This document shows, piece by piece, positions 25,677 to 34,043 of a stretch of DNA of 63,283 nucleotides. The notes under the pieces are model-generated. The model was given only the letters and a program-made list of their open reading frames with translations. It made no database searches and was not told where the DNA came from. Within the stretch, counting starts at the first letter, position 1, and each line of letters opens with the position of its first letter. This DNA comes from Pseudomonadota bacterium (GTDB taxonomy: Bacteria > Desulfobacterota > Desulfobulbia > Desulfobulbales > Desulfocapsaceae): the NCBI GenBank assembly GCA_018817385.1, contig JAHIUA010000015.1, positions 1 through 63,283 of the forward strand. Direction: 5' to 3'. The position numbers and the translations under genes are program-made.

Positions 25677-26519
25677 TCAGGTCATGAGATAGTATTGAAG
25701 TGAATCGAGAACAATCTGCTCGTCTGGCGTGAGAGTTGACTCTGTAGTATCAGGAGAAACAGCAGTTTCGTTTTCTGTTTCAGAGGCATCCTCACTTTCT
25801 TCATCTGTAGCTTCCACTGTACTTACAGAAGGAGCAACTTGCTCGGAGACAGCCAATATACTGCTTAGACTAATGGTTCCTGCCAATGTGACAAGATTTG
25901 TGTTCCCTGTGCCAGTACCTAATTCAACTCCGCTGACTTCTGATTGTACAAGTGCTAAAACACCTACACTTTCATCTTCTCCAGCACTTGCTTGAAGGCT
26001 GATTTCATATTGTCCGTCAGCCAGTACATCTCCGTTGCTATCCACCCCATCCCATTCAACAAAATGATTCCCTGCCTCCAGTTCAGAAAGACTAACCGTT
26101 GACACAATCACACCATTTTCATTGTAAACAGTCATGGTAACAGCAGAGGCAGCCTCATCAAGCTGATATCCTAGTGTTACAGGCTCTCCATTAAATTCAA
26201 AACTACTTTCTTGAAAGACAACATCCTTGCCAAGTAGTCCCATGGCGCTCAATTGATCAGATGCTTGCTGCGAAGTTGCGAGTGCATCCACCGACTCATT
26301 GAGATTGACTAACTGTTCAAGAGAGCTGAACTGAGCAAGCTGTGCCGTAAATTCAGTCGCATCATCAGGGTTTAATGGATCTTGATTCTGTAACTGAGCA
26401 ACCAGCAGAGTCAGAAAATCTTCTTTTCCCATCACCTCTTCATTATTCGCAATCGAAGAGGTGCTTGTTGTTACAGTTGCTGTACTTAAATCTAAAATAC
26501 TCTCAGAAATGGTTGTCAT
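25677..26519 (-). CDS. flgD: Flagellar hook-capping protein
   Basis: A 280-residue scaffold for hook assembly. The FlgD N-terminal motif is 'MGKEDFLTLLVAQLQNQDPLNPDDATEFTAQLAQFSSLEQL'. The FLN/Tudor-like region has 'GQDVVF'-type LLGKDVVFQES and 'VEWDGVDSNGDVLADGQYEISLQA'. The C-terminal ~70 residues are Glu/Thr-rich and longer than usual. ATG at 26519 has RBS AAGGAAGAG; a longer frame to 26549 is less likely. Confidence 0.94.
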   Translation of the reverse strand: MTTISESILDLSTATVTTSTSSIANNEEVMGKEDFLTLLVAQLQNQDPLNPDDATEFTAQLAQFSSLEQLVNLNESVDALATSQQASDQLSAMGLLGKDVVFQESSFEFNGEPVTLGYQLDEAASAVTMTVYNENGVIVSTVSLSELEAGNHFVEWDGVDSNGDVLADGQYEISLQASAGEDESVGVLALVQSEVSGVELGTGTGNTNLVTLAGTISLSSILAVSEQVAPSVSTVEATDEESEDASETENETAVSPDTTESTLTPDEQIVLDSLQYYLMT

Positions 26520-26986
26520 TGCTCTCTTCCTTATCCCTAGTGGTGACAATCAGGTTGAACCTTTCTCCCTACTCTTCACATAGAACATAATCCATTTCAC
26601 ACTTAGAAACTTTTCCTGCATTCCTTTCTATAATTCATCATTTACCAACATACCTAAAATCATAGTAGTTCGATTAATGCTCCTATCTATACATTGGGTA
26701 TCGACCAAAACCATTTCTGTTATTTACTCCAATTATGTCACCTGAAGAGACATAATGTTTTATTTCTGTTGTATTTTTTTTCATATGTAACACATTGTCA
26801 GAAAACTGTATTTTCCCAAAAACACAAAAAGGCTGGCCCCCCTGGTTACAAGGATGCCCGCCTGAATATAAAACAACCAATCTGGTTTTAGATTTTACCT
26901 TTCCCCAAACGATATCATAGGTACATCATACCCTCAACAGCCTACTGTAAGAGGATTGAAGAAGACACAGAGAGAGATACCCGTAA
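26520..26986. other. Intergenic region upstream of flgD
   Basis: 467 bp, AT-rich, between flgD and the atypical response regulator. No credible ORF and no clear sigma-54 or sigma-28 promoter recognised. It presumably holds the flgD promoter. Confidence 0.4.
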
Positions 26987-27697
26987 CTATCTCTCAGCAG
27001 CAAAAAGATATCCTTTATTCCTGACAGTCTTGATCATTTGCGACAAATCGACAAAAGGAGACATTTTGGATCGGATTCTGGCAATATACATGTCAATGGA
27101 GCGATCATAGCCATTATATTCAATACCAAAAACATCCTTGTAGAGATGATCCCGGTCCAGAGTGGTGCAGGCATTTTTGGCCATATACCAGAGCAAATCA
27201 AACTCCCTGGAAGTGAAAGGGATCTCCTGTCCCAGATAAGAAGCACGGCGCAATCCGCCGTTTATTTCCAAGCCATTGAAGATCAGATTGGCTGGAAACA
27301 TCCGTTTATCATTACGACGAAAGAGGGCACGAATACGTGCCAACATCAGAAGTGGACTGACAGGTTTCAGAAGAAGGTCATCGACACCCTGTTCATAGAG
27401 CAGGACCTGCAGCATCTCCTCAATATCATTGATAAGCAGCACCATTAGCCCAGTATAGATGGCACGAATCCGAGCATAAGCGGACAGATCATCCAGTGAA
27501 AAACTATCCGCTTCAACAATAAACAGATCCATGTCCTCTTCGACAAAACCATCCAAATACTGCTTGCTCCTCAACTGCAAATTGACCGCGAATTTTTCTT
27601 CTACCAGCGCCTTAACCAGAGAACTGGATGCCTTTTTATCATCTGTAAGAAACACAATCGACCTGCATGAATAATTGGCATGTGACATGACTTCCAT
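26987..27697 (-). CDS. OmpR-family regulator with atypical receiver (Glu at phosphoacceptor)
   Basis: A 236-residue protein with a degenerate receiver and a good winged-helix domain ('IPFTSREFDLLWYMAKNACTTLDRDHLYKDVFG', 'SIDMYIARIRSKM', 'MIKTVRNKGYLF'). In the receiver the acidic pair remains (FLTDD) and the switch Lys is present (LLLKPVSP). The phosphoacceptor position in 'DLFIVEADSF' is Glu (about 63) instead of Asp, which often mimics phosphorylation. Start at ATG 27697 with RBS AAAGGAAG. CpxR-like boxes lie ~170 bp upstream. Placed among flagellar genes, it may be their transcription factor. Confidence 0.88.
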   Translation of the reverse strand: MEVMSHANYSCRSIVFLTDDKKASSSLVKALVEEKFAVNLQLRSKQYLDGFVEEDMDLFIVEADSFSLDDLSAYARIRAIYTGLMVLLINDIEEMLQVLLYEQGVDDLLLKPVSPLLMLARIRALFRRNDKRMFPANLIFNGLEINGGLRRASYLGQEIPFTSREFDLLWYMAKNACTTLDRDHLYKDVFGIEYNGYDRSIDMYIARIRSKMSPFVDLSQMIKTVRNKGYLFAAER

Positions 27698-28179
27698 ACT
27701 TCCTTTCTGATCTAATCTGATAGAGGAAAGACAAAACAAGCTTATCAGTATCTCAAAATACAATAGGTTATTGACAGGAATGGAATCGACACCGACCCAC
27801 TCAAGAGCATTGCTCTCCCTCTGTTAAAATGCTCTCCATTAGTTATCGGTCATATGCCACCTACTGTCTGTTAAGATACAGTAAAGTTTTGTAAAGTTTT
27901 GTGTCGCAGGTAGCCTTCTGTTTTTTTCAAAAAAAGAGGTGGGGGGGAGGGGGAACAAAGGGAGATGACGAATCACTTCTCCATAAAACCAACCCGATAG
28001 TGAAGAGATGAATCAATTCGAACTGTCAGGTTGGTTTTGCTACGGTATGCAGCCCTGGAAGAATTTGATTCCTGGGCTAAGCTGTTGTCTAAAAACAACA
28101 TGGCCACAGTAGTGCTCAGAACGGCCTAAGGATCCGTGACAAACCAGATGAAAACGGCCAGGTTTTCTGGTAACGCTTC
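27698..28179. promoter_or_regulatory. Structured region between the atypical regulator and fliD
   Basis: 482 bp without a credible ORF. After the CpxR-like boxes at 27870-27896, two hairpins occur on the plus strand: AAAACCAACC (27985) with GGTTGGTTTT (28029), and AGCCCTGGAA (28051) with TTCCTGGGCT (28069). A regulated small RNA is possible. Confidence 0.4.
27870..27896 (+). promoter_or_regulatory. CpxR-box-like direct repeats, site B
   Basis: GTTAAG, GTAAAG and GTAAAG at 11- and 10-bp spacing. The last two form GTAAA-GTTTT-GTAAA, a perfect match to the E. coli CpxR box pattern. It has the same layout as site A at 17099. Confidence 0.65.
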
Positions 28180-29457
28180 CTAACTTGAAGAATAGCTTTC
28201 AAAGAAACTCGTCAGATAGTCTCCTTGAGAATTCAAACTACTTACCAACAGCTCCATGGCCGCGAATTGACTCTCCAGTAACTCCTGTCTTTTTTCGAGC
28301 CGAGTCTCCATGGCAGTAATTCTATCATCGAGCCGGGATATTTGTGTATTTATAGTGTCTTCTTTGCTGGCCATGAATCCGGTGGAGGAACTGAGCTGAT
28401 AGCTCAAATAATCATCCATACGGGTCATGACGCCTTCACTATCATCGCTCCCCATTAGCAACGCCACTACAGCATCCGGGTCATTCCCGTATGCCTCTGC
28501 CAGTGTGTCACTATCAAAACTCAGTTCTCCGGTTTCCCAATTCGATGTAACACCTAGAGACACAAGATCTGTAAGAGAATCTTTCAGATTACGCTGAACT
28601 GTTTTCAGTGAATTGCCCAAGGTTGAATCGGAGGCGTAAATAGTATTAATATAGTCAACAATACTATTATAGCCTGAAACAAGTTCTGCCAATTTACCCG
28701 AGATCACACTCTGGCTATCGGATGTGATAGAAACATTTTTTGCATTTGCATCACTTTCCGCCAACAGGGTTATGGTGGCTCCCTTAATTGCTGTAGTCAC
28801 GCTGTTGTCAGAGCTATAGTAGTCCAGTCCATCAATGACAAGATGTGCTTTACTGCCCTCCACGATATGGCCATCGACTGCTGTATCAAGGGTAATACTT
28901 CCGCTGCCGCTTATCTCAATTTCCTCACCCGCCAAGTCAGCAGTCAACATCAAACGGTAACCATTTTCAGTCCCAACATCTGCAATCGAAGCACTTATAC
29001 CATTGTCGCTTTCTGTGATAAGATCAGCTAATTCCAGCAAGGTAAGATTTTCATAACTCAGTGTCTCCTCACCTATTTGCAGTTCACCCGTCAAGGTGGT
29101 TTCGTCGGTATCGGCAAACCCTTCCGTACTGACATCTTTTTGCTGCTGAGCCAGACTGACAACCTCAATGGCATACGACCCCTCAGTGGATAACGAGCTG
29201 GTACTTATTGAAAAATAATCAGAACCCTTATTGACAACCTCAAAAGATGTCAGGTCATTTTCACTGTTTAACCCTATGACAGTGGAATAAAAACCGTCAA
29301 GAAGGGTATTGAACTCTGTATACACCTCCAGTTTAGATTCCAGATATTCCTGTTTATCCTCCATGGCAGTGATGGGTATACGTTCAATCTCCATGATGGA
29401 GTCAACAACGGATGCTGTATCAACCCCGCTTGCCAAACCTGAGAATGTTACTGACAT
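28180..29457 (-). CDS. fliD: Flagellar filament cap protein
   Basis: A 425-residue HAP2. The N-terminus 'VTFSGLASGVDTASVVDSIMEIERIPITAMEDKQEYLESKLEVY' is the FliD signature. 'FSISTSSLSTEGSYAIEVVSLAQQQ' follows. The C-terminus has 'SSTGFMASKEDTINTQISRLDDRITAMETRLEKRQELLESQFAAMELLVSSLNSQGDYL', the long coiled coil. ATG start. Standing alone, separated from flgK/flgL by ~5 kb. Confidence 0.95.
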   Translation of the reverse strand: MSVTFSGLASGVDTASVVDSIMEIERIPITAMEDKQEYLESKLEVYTEFNTLLDGFYSTVIGLNSENDLTSFEVVNKGSDYFSISTSSLSTEGSYAIEVVSLAQQQKDVSTEGFADTDETTLTGELQIGEETLSYENLTLLELADLITESDNGISASIADVGTENGYRLMLTADLAGEEIEISGSGSITLDTAVDGHIVEGSKAHLVIDGLDYYSSDNSVTTAIKGATITLLAESDANAKNVSITSDSQSVISGKLAELVSGYNSIVDYINTIYASDSTLGNSLKTVQRNLKDSLTDLVSLGVTSNWETGELSFDSDTLAEAYGNDPDAVVALLMGSDDSEGVMTRMDDYLSYQLSSSTGFMASKEDTINTQISRLDDRITAMETRLEKRQELLESQFAAMELLVSSLNSQGDYLTSFFESYSSS

Positions 29458-29917
29458 GACACACCCCTTTCATACTATTTTTTTATTGTCTTGAATCGTG
29501 AGAACACACTCCCTCCTCTTCTCACATCGTCAAAATACACATGAAATATTATGATGGTATCGTATCACCTGTAGTCTTTTTGTCGCCGACAAGTAACGCA
29601 ACCCTTCCTGTGTAACAGCACGTAACAAACGACAGCAGTTCATCCTCCGCCTGGCTCCAACCAAGATGACGATTCAAACCAGGACAACCAGGAGCTTGTC
29701 CGAAACAGACAGGCTCCGAGCTTATGTTCACAAAAAACCGGGAGATATACACGGGAAGGTAAGCAGAAGACGAGGAAGTATTCTCATACAAAAGAGAAGA
29801 AGAAAGTTTTGTGACGGACAGCAAAAAGAGGCGGTGAAACCGCCCTTGGACAAGGCCGATATCCGTCATACGAGGAAAAGCACCCTTTATTTTTCCTTAG
29901 TAAATGTATTTTTCATG
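29458..29917. repeat. 460-bp gap containing a GGAGCTTGTCCGA repeat word
   Basis: At 29692 GGAGCTTGTCCGA recurs, followed by AACAGACAGGCTCC, making a small palindrome. The word matches the ends of the element at 6419-6560. A 106-codon minus-strand frame spans it, but it runs through the repeat and I do not accept it as a gene. Confidence 0.45.
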
Positions 29918-30292
29918 TTAAACAAGGCCCGGATGCTCAAAGATTTCGCGTTCTACTTCATCCGGTTCAGCTGCATTGTAAAGAATGATATTGCGGAGGT
30001 GAAAAAGGCTGGTGGGATCAATATGGGTAAATTTTATCCCCGCCATGCCCTGCTTACAATAGACCACTTCTCCTCCTACAGTTATCTGCGCCCTGTCATC
30101 CTCTTTATTGAGCTGAATGATCAGACTACAGGCCGACTTTTCCTCAAGAACAATGCCGGTCGAGAGCGGAAAGAGGCATCCTCCAATACTGAGGTTACCT
30201 ATCCTCTCAGTATGATAAACAATAGCATTGACAGTAAGTTCCGCTGGCACTTCAAATGGGATGCGCTGAAAGCGTCTTCTTCCTTTGTCCAT
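29918..30292 (-). CDS. PilZ-domain protein
   Basis: A 124-residue protein that is essentially one PilZ domain. 'RRRFQRIPFEVPAEL' holds the RxxxR motif at about 6-12, and 'IGNLSIGGCLF' holds the second c-di-GMP motif. The C-terminus ends 'LRNIILYNAAEPDEVEREIFEH', similar to PilZ proteins of deltaproteobacteria. ATG start. Close to fliD, so a flagellar or adhesion role is plausible. Confidence 0.88.
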   Translation of the reverse strand: MDKGRRRFQRIPFEVPAELTVNAIVYHTERIGNLSIGGCLFPLSTGIVLEEKSACSLIIQLNKEDDRAQITVGGEVVYCKQGMAGIKFTHIDPTSLFHLRNIILYNAAEPDEVEREIFEHPGLV

Positions 30293-30518
30293 AACAAACC
30301 CTCTCTCACGACATCAATGCCGCGCTCTTTTTTTCCTACCGCCTTACACAGGCAGGTACATTTTCAATATGCAGATTGCAGATCTTCATCAAGGGGCTTG
30401 GCCTGGGAAAACAAGGTCGCCCCAAGGTCAAGGAGACCTGCAATGTCGAGTCTCACGAATTCACGTAGCTAGCCAGGATTTTCCATATAAATCTACTGAG
30501 GGTCTGGCAAGCAGAGTA
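30293..30518. other. Gap with a short coding-like remnant
   Basis: On the minus strand between the DUF3617 gene and the PilZ gene, a frame ending in TGA reads '...VRLDIAGLLDLGATLFSQ...' for about 30 codons. It looks like real codon usage but has no convincing start, so it may be a gene remnant. Confidence 0.25.
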
Positions 30519-30932
30519 TCAGGGGCACGGACCAATGCGCCGTCCTTCCATGCGGCTGTTCATGTGCATCCCCTGGTGGGCATCTATGAGCATCTTCATA
30601 TCCCCTGAAAAGGTGGTTCCCTTATAGGTTATGCTCCCCTGCCCATGCATCGTGCCGCCAGGTGTGTCGCAGCGCAGTGTCCACGTCACCCTATCTCCCT
30701 GCTGTATGACCTTGTCCATGGTGCAGTCCTGGCCGGGTTGATGGTTATGCGGCACAAGCTCTTCTTTGCTTATGCACTGGGTGAAGGTGGTGGGCGGCAT
30801 GATCATGCCGGGCATATTGATCGTCGAACTGATCTCCCATAACCCTTCCTCCATATTGATGCTGCCAGCGGCAAATGCAACTGCACCACATCCAAGAAAT
30901 CCTAGAGTAAGAGCAAGCCATGTTTTTTTCAT
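30519..30932 (-). CDS. DUF3617 periplasmic protein
   Basis: A 137-residue protein with a signal peptide (MKKTWLALTLGFLGCGAVAFAAG) and a DUF3617 domain. 'MEEGLWEISSTINMPG', 'FTQCISKEELVP', 'CTMDKVIQQGDRVTWTLRC', 'GQGSITYKGTTFSGDMKM' and 'MEGRRIGPCP' follow the family pattern, with paired cysteines. Function unknown; periplasmic. ATG start, no operon partner obvious. Confidence 0.9.
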   Translation of the reverse strand: MKKTWLALTLGFLGCGAVAFAAGSINMEEGLWEISSTINMPGMIMPPTTFTQCISKEELVPHNHQPGQDCTMDKVIQQGDRVTWTLRCDTPGGTMHGQGSITYKGTTFSGDMKMLIDAHQGMHMNSRMEGRRIGPCP

Positions 30933-31115
30933 TCAGTTTCCCCTTTTTTTGAATTTGTCAGAGTTGAGTCACCAAGGCAATTCTCTCCTGAATGCCCTGA
31001 AAACCATCGTTTTGGGGGCCACACCCAAAAAGCTCCTGAAACGAAGGGCTCCCCCAAGGAATTCCTTTCTCAGAACTGCAGGGAGGCGGCAAGACAGACA
31101 GCCCCCAAGAGATGC

Positions 31116-34043
31116 TCAGGGACCTGGCTTTGTTTGGATCACCTCGTGCAGGGTCCGTCCCAGCTCATCCAGATTAAACGGTTTGATCACCGAACCAACA
31201 AACCCGTAACTTCTGTAATTAGCCATGATGGGGTCGTTGGAATAACCTGAGGAAACAAGAACCTTTGCGCCAGGATCTATCTTTAAAATCTCACCGACAG
31301 CCTCCTCCCCCCCCATGCCACCGGGGATGGTCAGATCCATGATCACCGCAGCTATAGGACGTTCCTGCTCCCGCTGATACTTATAAATCCGTACAGCCTC
31401 TTCTCCGTCAGATGCCAAGAAGGTTTCATAGCCGAGATACTCAAGCACCTGTTGCACAATACTACGCACGACATCCTCGTCATCCATAATCAACACTCTG
31501 CCAGAACCGCGGAAAGAATTTTCTTTTTCCGCGCTGCTCTCCCCAGTTGCTTGAACAATTGCAGGCAGATAAAAGGTAAAAATACTCCCCTCATCAAGGA
31601 TTGATTCTGCGGCAATCAAGCCACCATGCTTTGCCAGAATGGAATGGCAAATGGCAAGCCCAAGGCCACTTCCGCCCTCTTTGGTGGTAAAATAGGGATC
31701 AAAAATCCGTTCCAAGATCTCAATCGGCATGCCGAAGCCACTATCCCGGATCACTATCTGGACATAATTCTGTTTTTCCAAGAGGGAGGGGAGGGAGGGA
31801 TCGGAGCTCTCGAGGTTATGACAGAACAGATCCACACTGCCCCCCAAGGGCATGGCCTGTTTGGCATTAATAATCAGGTTTTGGATAACCTGACTGATCT
31901 GCCCTGCATCGATCTCCACCTGCCACAAATCGTCATCGACATGATAGTTACAGGCTACATTACTGCCACTCAAGACAAAATCCGCAGATTCCCTGATCAA
32001 TTTTTCCAGAGAAGCTGCCTGACGAACCGGCTCTCCGCCCTTGGAAAAGGTGAGTAGCTGCTGGGTCAATCCCCTGGCCCGCAAAGATGCCTTTTCAGCC
32101 TCTGCCACCAAGGGAGCTGCTCTATGATCAGGATCAAGAAACTGCCCTGCCAGACTGAGATTCCCCAGGATAGCTACCAGAATATTGTTAAAATCATGGG
32201 CAATTCCTCCAGCCAGAACACCTACGGATTCCAGCTTTCTCACCTTGAGGAGTTCCTGTTCCCGTTTATCTTCGACGCCTACATCACGAAAGACAAGAAC
32301 AGTGCCCGCGACCTGACCCGTATGATCAAAAATCGGGGCTCCACTATGGGCAATGGTTCTGCTATCCTTTTCTCTCTGGATGCGAATCCTATCCTTTCGC
32401 AGACAGAGGATCTCTCCATCATAGAGAATTTTTCTCGCAGGATGCTCCTCTGCAGTCCTGTTGTCTTCCTGAAGAAAACAAAGCACTTCTTCCACAGGAC
32501 GGCCAGCCGCCTCTCCCTGAGTACAGCCAAGCAGGGCCTCGGCTGCCCTGTTTAACAGCTCCACCTTCCCTTCCATATCCGTGGTGATAACCCCCTCACT
32601 GATAGAACGAAGCGTCACGCTTAAGCGTTCCTTCTCTTCCTCCTGTCTCAAGAAGGCCTTCTTCTGTTCCGTGATATTGGTGCTGATTTCCATCCGTACG
32701 ATCCTACCGTCCACCCAGCGAATGGCCTGATCTCTGATACCGTACCACTCGCCATTCAACGTATTCTGAAACTCCCAGACATGCACCCCTGCAGGTTTTC
32801 CCTGCTCATCCAGAAGCAGGTGATTGGTACAGAAAGAACAGGGAGCCTCCTGTCCACTCTGCAAAACCTGGTAACAGGTTTTACCAACGACATCGCCAAA
32901 CATCTCACAGCAGATACTGTTACCAAAGAGAATTTCGTAGGTATCCATATCAGCCACGTAGACCAGAGAGTCCAGCCCATCAAGGACGGCCTGAAAACGC
33001 TCACCATCCTGTGAGACCAACAGATCACGACTGCGGATTGCCTCTATGATGGTCTCAAATTCCTGAATCCCGGCAGTCATTGATTGCGACAAGGGCAGGG
33101 CTTTTCCAGGACTGGACTTTTCCAGGGCGGTCACCAGATTCCTCACAGGTCGGGAAAAAAATTGGTTGACGACCACAATCATCACCAGTACAAGCAGGAC
33201 AAAAAAGAAGAACAGAGGAATGAAATGACGAAAAATGGACCCTTGTATTTTCCCATACAGTTCTGCCTCGGGAATGGAATAATAGATACTCCAGTCAGCG
33301 GGTTCCTGAAATGCTTCACTGAGGGCGATATACTTTTCACCCTGGTAAGAAAAAGAAAAGAGCCCCTCCTTCCCTGGCTTGCTTCTCTCCTTCAGATCAA
33401 AGCCAAGATTGTGCCTGCTCTTTACCAGATCATAATCTGGATGATAGATGATTCGCCCACTCCGGTTGAGGACAAAAAACAATTCCCCTGGAAAGAATAC
33501 TCCTGCCTCGAAATTGGCCATGACCGAAATGAGGCCAGCAAGACTGCGCTCAACCACCAACAGGTTTCCATTGGTTAAAGGATAGAGGAGGATGAGCACA
33601 GATTGTTTACTGAGAAAGGATTGTTGGTGAATGAAATGGCCCTTGTTCTTCTGCTCATCGGCTATCATTCCGCTGAAATCAAGCCCTTTGTACTCCACAT
33701 AACCCTCTGAGATCTCTAACACTATCCCCTGATCATCAAGCAAATAAAAATTATCGCCAGAAAGATCTAAATAGCCAGACAAAGAGAGTTCCGCCAAAAC
33801 CACTTCCAGAGAGCGTTCCCCTGCCCGGAGAATGATCCTTCTCACCATTTCATCGCTCTGATGGAGAGTACTGCCAACAAGGGCTCTGGCCACCTTAAGG
33901 CGAGAGGCCATGACGGCCGTATATTCCTCTTTGGTTTCCCTATATTCAGCCCACCCCCTCAGGAGGGCCACAAGAACAAAACCAACTATGGCCACCAGGC
34001 TGGCGACAACGGTTATCTTATTTTTCAGTGACTGGGAGGCCAA
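31116..34043 (-). CDS. Hybrid sensor histidine kinase (Cache-HAMP-PAS-PAS-HisKA-HATPase-REC)
   Basis: A 975-residue inner-membrane hybrid kinase. A first helix (about 10-28), a dCache-like periplasmic sensor (about 45-265) and a second helix (about 270-300) are followed by HAMP. PAS1 (about 345-460) carries a cysteine cluster (CYQVLQSGQEAPCSFC) that could bind metal or sense redox. PAS2 is at about 480-590. HisKA has 'GVLAGGIAHDFNNILVAILG' (His about 616). The HATPase has 'DSGFGMPIE' and 'GGSGLGLAICHSI'. The C-terminal receiver has 'AAVIMDLTIPGG' (Asp about 902). The TTG start immediately follows the TAG of the solute-binding lipoprotein gene, with AAGGAG 6 nt before it, so the two are translationally coupled. 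Confidence 0.92.
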   Translation of the reverse strand: MASQSLKNKITVVASLVAIVGFVLVALLRGWAEYRETKEEYTAVMASRLKVARALVGSTLHQSDEMVRRIILRAGERSLEVVLAELSLSGYLDLSGDNFYLLDDQGIVLEISEGYVEYKGLDFSGMIADEQKNKGHFIHQQSFLSKQSVLILLYPLTNGNLLVVERSLAGLISVMANFEAGVFFPGELFFVLNRSGRIIYHPDYDLVKSRHNLGFDLKERSKPGKEGLFSFSYQGEKYIALSEAFQEPADWSIYYSIPEAELYGKIQGSIFRHFIPLFFFFVLLVLVMIVVVNQFFSRPVRNLVTALEKSSPGKALPLSQSMTAGIQEFETIIEAIRSRDLLVSQDGERFQAVLDGLDSLVYVADMDTYEILFGNSICCEMFGDVVGKTCYQVLQSGQEAPCSFCTNHLLLDEQGKPAGVHVWEFQNTLNGEWYGIRDQAIRWVDGRIVRMEISTNITEQKKAFLRQEEEKERLSVTLRSISEGVITTDMEGKVELLNRAAEALLGCTQGEAAGRPVEEVLCFLQEDNRTAEEHPARKILYDGEILCLRKDRIRIQREKDSRTIAHSGAPIFDHTGQVAGTVLVFRDVGVEDKREQELLKVRKLESVGVLAGGIAHDFNNILVAILGNLSLAGQFLDPDHRAAPLVAEAEKASLRARGLTQQLLTFSKGGEPVRQAASLEKLIRESADFVLSGSNVACNYHVDDDLWQVEIDAGQISQVIQNLIINAKQAMPLGGSVDLFCHNLESSDPSLPSLLEKQNYVQIVIRDSGFGMPIEILERIFDPYFTTKEGGSGLGLAICHSILAKHGGLIAAESILDEGSIFTFYLPAIVQATGESSAEKENSFRGSGRVLIMDDEDVVRSIVQQVLEYLGYETFLASDGEEAVRIYKYQREQERPIAAVIMDLTIPGGMGGEEAVGEILKIDPGAKVLVSSGYSNDPIMANYRSYGFVGSVIKPFNLDELGRTLHEVIQTKPGP

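Noticed and set aside
29549-29869. 106-codon minus-strand ORF between fliD and PilZ
   Set aside because: It runs through a repeat word (GGAGCTTGTCCGA) and has no recognisable domain or convincing RBS.
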